Assembly (NCBI GenBank): GCA_949710005.1 | Contig: OX453274.1 | Location: 24,365,778-24,429,777 of the forward strand | Reading direction: 5' to 3' | Source: Ricordea florida | Lineage: Eukaryota > Cnidaria > Anthozoa > Corallimorpharia > Ricordeidae | DNA length: 64,000 bases | Shown: one piece after another, positions 60,791 through 64,000 of the stretch | How positions within the stretch are numbered: position 1 is the stretch's first letter | Layout: the number at the start of each line of letters is the position of its first letter | Position numbers and translations under genes: made by a program | The notes under the pieces: generated by a model | Database searches by the model: none | What the model saw: only the letters and a program-made list of their open reading frames with translations | What the model was told of the DNA's origin: nothing

Positions 60791-61074
60791 ATTAACAAGT
60801 ATGGGCAATAAAACGGTAAAAAAATTGAAAGACATTGCAAAAAAGGCGACGTATGAAAGGAGTTTCTAATTACATAAAGCAGAACTTATAGAGGCTTTAG
60901 GTATCACACCACAAGAACCTATTCCAGGACCTTCAAATATACTAGACGAACCAATACCTGAGATTAATATCCCCATATGTTAAGCCTAAAGCTAATCCAA
61001 GCACAGCTAAGATGGTTATTGAATCAGCCAACAAAACGATAAATAGTTTCGCAGGCTTGTTATTATCACCTATA

Positions 61075-61245
61075 ACCCACTGATTAATTTTCGGGCTATT
61101 TTATTGGTTATTTTGGGTCACATGGTGTCAAATAGCTGGACGGGTATCAGGCGTTATAACCCACCGATTAATTTTCGTGCCTTCTTATTGGCTATTTTGG
61201 GTCACGTGGTGTCAAATAGCTGGACGGGTATCAGGCGATATACCC
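61075..61245. repeat. tandem duplication, ~80-bp unit
   Basis: Two copies of CCACTGATTAATTTTCG(G/T)GC... ending CTGGACGGGTATCAGGCG. Contains GTCAAATAGC and a TTATTGG word in each unit. Confidence 0.8.
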
Positions 61246-62139
61246 CGGCCGCATGGATATTTGCCCTGCAATTTTTCAGTTGCAAGAAAACATAACAAAG
61301 TCAGTCTCTTATAATCCAGTGGCATCGTAATTTTAAAGTAGCTAGTCGCAATTGTAGCTCCAGATAAAACAGAAAATCAAAATATGCTGCTGGTGTTTTT
61401 GGCCTGGAGGTGAGCAAAAGTTACGAACCTTTGGGCAATCGAATTCTTGAAAATCTCCCCACTGAAAATTGCAAAAAGGCTGGATTTGCCCAAGGTACAC
61501 TTCCCCTTGTCTTTAAAACTGCCGGTTCAGAAACTTTTCCAAGCCAAAAACGATAAACTACGCAAACGATAAATCGCTCCAGTGGTACAGTACACGATTC
61601 GAGTCATCCAATACTATCGCTCGATTTATAGCTCAAAAGAATTCGGTTCAGTCAGTTCAACCTGTTCTTGCAACTAGAACTAAAGTTCGTCTACCCTTTC
61701 TTCTCTTCGATCTCCTCGGCGCCCGCCATTCAACAATAAAGCCAAGTTTGCGAACAATTCCTTCAACTACACCATATTTTCCAAACTCCCTGTTTCATGG
61801 GTGTAATTTCTTTCGCAATGTTAGTGGTATGGTTGGATTTTCTGTTCTAATCCATTGGAAATGTTTTGCTTTGACTTGTTTTCGAAAAAAGCAGTTGGTA
61901 AAATAAACCAAAAGTGCCGTGTTTTCCAGATTTTCATGTAAAGGGCGTTGCGAGAGTATGTTTGACATGACAGCTTGTCAAGCTCTGGTCCAATCACAGT
62001 TTATATAAAACAATTTTAACCAATCAATGTACATGCAGTGTTTACATAGTCGCCTGAATCCCCAGTCATATGACTTGTTTTTCTTTTTCTTCAACACGTA
62101 CACAGTAGAAATTAATTTACGATCGCGGAGGGTTATAAA

Positions 62140-62330
62140 ATAAATAAACCCCTTCCTGGCTTACTGGTATATGGGAGGATAATGCCCTTGGCTGAGAGAT
62201 TGTCCTCAAAATTTCACATATGCCCTCGAAGCTTCGCTTCTCGGGCAACTGTTCATTTTTCGGACAATCTCTCAGCCGCGGGCATTATCCTTCGATATAC
62301 CAGCCGCCGGAAGGGGTTTATTTACTAAAT
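62140..62330. repeat. ~190-bp foldback element
   Basis: AATAAACCCCTTCC... at the left pairs with GGAAGGGGTTTATTT at the right; GGATAATGCCC and GAGAGATTGTCC pair further in. Centre CCTCGAAGCTTCGCTTCTCGG. Confidence 0.85.
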
Positions 62331-63357
62331 ATACCTGATGTTATAAAAAAGCCAGTTAAAAAGATAGTAGAGGGTTTGAAGGAACAAGTGAATTGAATTT
62401 GCGATATAATCGCACCTAAAAAAGAAGCAAACAGCGTTGGAAGATAGTATTGGCAGTTTCACCCCCAATCAACAGCAATCAGCGTTAGAAGAGAGTATAG
62501 ACAGTTTCACCCGTAATCAACAGCATACGGCGTTGAAAGATAGTATAGACAGTTTCACCCCTAATCAATAGCAATCGGCGCTGGATGATAGTATAGACAT
62601 AAAGAACAGCAAACAGCGTTGAAAGGATACTTGAAGTCATATAGGATAGACGGACAGAAAGGGTATGATCTCGATACATTCCTCGTGATCAACACCAGCA
62701 AACCAAAAGTTATCGATTTCCCTGAGAGGCAAAATAAACCTATAAAACTGAAGTTTTTCTTTACTGTAAATTCATAAAAGAGAATCCTGCAACTGGACAG
62801 ATTGATGAAGATTTAATATTACTTCCACACATTACTGATCATGAATCAACTGATGTATCTGATATTTTCAATACTATGATACGACGATTACTTGAATCAA
62901 TCCAAAAATATTAGAATCAAGGCTCCGGTTGGAAGTTTAAACATGTTGAGAGCTTTGATATTGACATAGACCAATTTGAGGTACTCGTTCGAAGCTCATA
63001 TATTCCACTACCACAACAGATAGCTTCTAGGCAGGCCATAGTTAATGTAAAGAACGAAAAGGACCACGAGTGTTTTAAGTGGGCAGTAACCTCTGCTATA
63101 TATCTAAAGGAAAAGGACCCTCAATGTCTTACTAAGTCACGATGCGGGAAAACTCTCAAACGTTTTATTGGTCAGGGGCAGAGTTTCCAGTGTCACTTAT
63201 GCAGATTGACAAGTTTGAGAGGCAAAATAAGTACGTGGTTAACGTGATACGATATGATAATATAGCTTACATATTGAGAAAAAGCGAGAAAAGAGTAGCT
63301 AATGATGATTATATTAACCCAACAAGTTATGAGTTAAAAAGTTACAGTTAAAGTTGG

Positions 63358-64000
63358 ATTAGGGGGTTGGTTAGGGAAAGGTTAGTTGCACAGTTGCCCA
63401 GATACTACCACTGATCCGCAGGATTTTGTTCTACATCTCTGCTGAAGATGAACTTACGATGATAGATTCTGTGACTGAGATTTTTATAAACATGGGATAA
63501 ATATTATTACCAACAGCATTGATTTCTCTGAACTAAGATTTGTCAACAGTCATTGATGATATTTATGACCAACATCCACTGTCCTTTTACTGCATTTGTT
63601 TCCTTTCGAATGGTTTTCCACACCATAATTTCCTAGTTATTCTAGGTGAAGAAACAAAACTTGTACTTGCTTTCTTACATGTACACTTCCAATGATAAAT
63701 TTCGGGATAACACTTTAGTTTTTCGTGTTTAATATTACATTTGTTGACAAAGCAATGAATACTAGATGACATTGGTACATTTTTTTATAATATAGTTACG
63801 AACCACTTTCCGTATTTCCCTGCATTTGTGCAAAGCACGGGTCAGTACTTTCACAGGGTCTATACTTGGTTCTCGATCACGTGGAAAGACACGAGAGATG
63901 TGTCAAACACTCTGATTAGTATGAGATTTAGTATAACGAGAAGATAATGCTACAAAAAATTGGCCTCTTTTTTTAAATATATCACTGTCATTTTCTAGAG
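63358..64000. other. no feature recognised
   Basis: AT-rich sequence at the window edge. The short frames present resemble nothing I know. Confidence 0.45.

Larger units (their letters stand above)
60800..63357 (+). pseudogene. decayed virus-like sequence (SAP-like start, PolB-associated domain)
   Basis: Broken frames in order: MGNKTVKKLKDIAKK and HKAELIEALGITPQEPIPGP (SAP-like); a run of QQxALxDSIDSFTPN repeats (62440-62600); then IASRQAIVNVKNEKDHECFK WAV...; then a clean frame 63142-63351 with YWSGAEFPVSLMQIDKFERQ. The last blocks resemble the N-terminal region of large PolB-linked proteins of virus-like elements in hydra and arthropods, from memory. Many stops and an insertion (~61080-62330) show age. 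It differs from the Polinton's PolB. Confidence 0.4.

Noticed and set aside
1..64000. tRNA or rRNA genes
   Set aside because: No cloverleaf with A/B boxes and no ribosomal RNA sequence was recognised by eye.

Overview
The window looks like animal nuclear DNA, most likely an anthozoan cnidarian (coral or anemone). The host genes have spliceosomal introns with GT-AG borders. The long plus-strand gene is a string of symmetric phase 1-1 immunoglobulin (Ig) exons, as in hemicentin-like surface or matrix proteins. The rest is dense with mobile DNA: a Polinton/Maverick, tyrosine-recombinase elements, a non-LTR LINE, a Penelope-like fragment, a RecQ-like fragment and several foldback or MITE-like repeats. 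The species is inferred from family content only.

Layout. 1-4.4 kb holds the tail of an integrase-core-like gene (+) and a broken HECT-ligase-like gene (-). From about 5.2 to 59.3 kb runs the plus-strand Ig gene, with exons at 5182, 9882, 11034, 13714, 20224, 21239 (split), 57370 and 59066. Its introns are swollen by insertions. A 14-18.3 kb block carries two tyrosine-recombinase elements with inverted ends, each followed by a hairpin. The last two Ig exons exist twice because of a segmental duplication (copy A about 14-47 kb, copy B about 49.5-60.5 kb).

The centrepiece is a 24,681-bp Polinton/Maverick (adintovirus-like) at 21337-46017. It sits inside an Ig exon, with near-identical inverted ends starting 5'-AG and a perfect 6-bp target duplication GCCAAC. 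Its minus strand encodes, from left to right, a GRF-zinc-finger protein, small conserved proteins, the packaging ATPase, an adenain-like protease, the major capsid protein, a basic core-like protein, five tandem penton-like paralogues (one frameshifted, one 5'-short), an integrase with chromodomain, a PolB broken by two frameshifts, and an acidic protein. Small basic MPKKRY proteins lie near both ends on the plus strand.

The most unusual part is 40.4-44.9 kb of that element. A plus-strand RING-finger/transmembrane gene is followed by 19 short ORF cassettes. Each opens in phase 0 directly behind a polypyrimidine-AG splice acceptor, nearly all lack a usable start codon, and each ends in a stop. 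The RING gene contains three GTAAGA donors, all phase 0, just before its membrane segment. I infer a viral gene that swaps its membrane anchor for one of many C-terminal tails by alternative 3' splice-site choice, with transcripts sharing the AATAAA at 44935. I know of no described counterpart.

Together the Polinton genes cover replication, integration, packaging, maturation and capsid. This copy is young but already damaged in PolB and one penton-like gene. Right of it lie a LINE split by a 6-kb insertion, a 57-bp coding-like minisatellite, more tyrosine-recombinase derivatives and, at 60.8-63.4 kb, a decayed second virus-like sequence.
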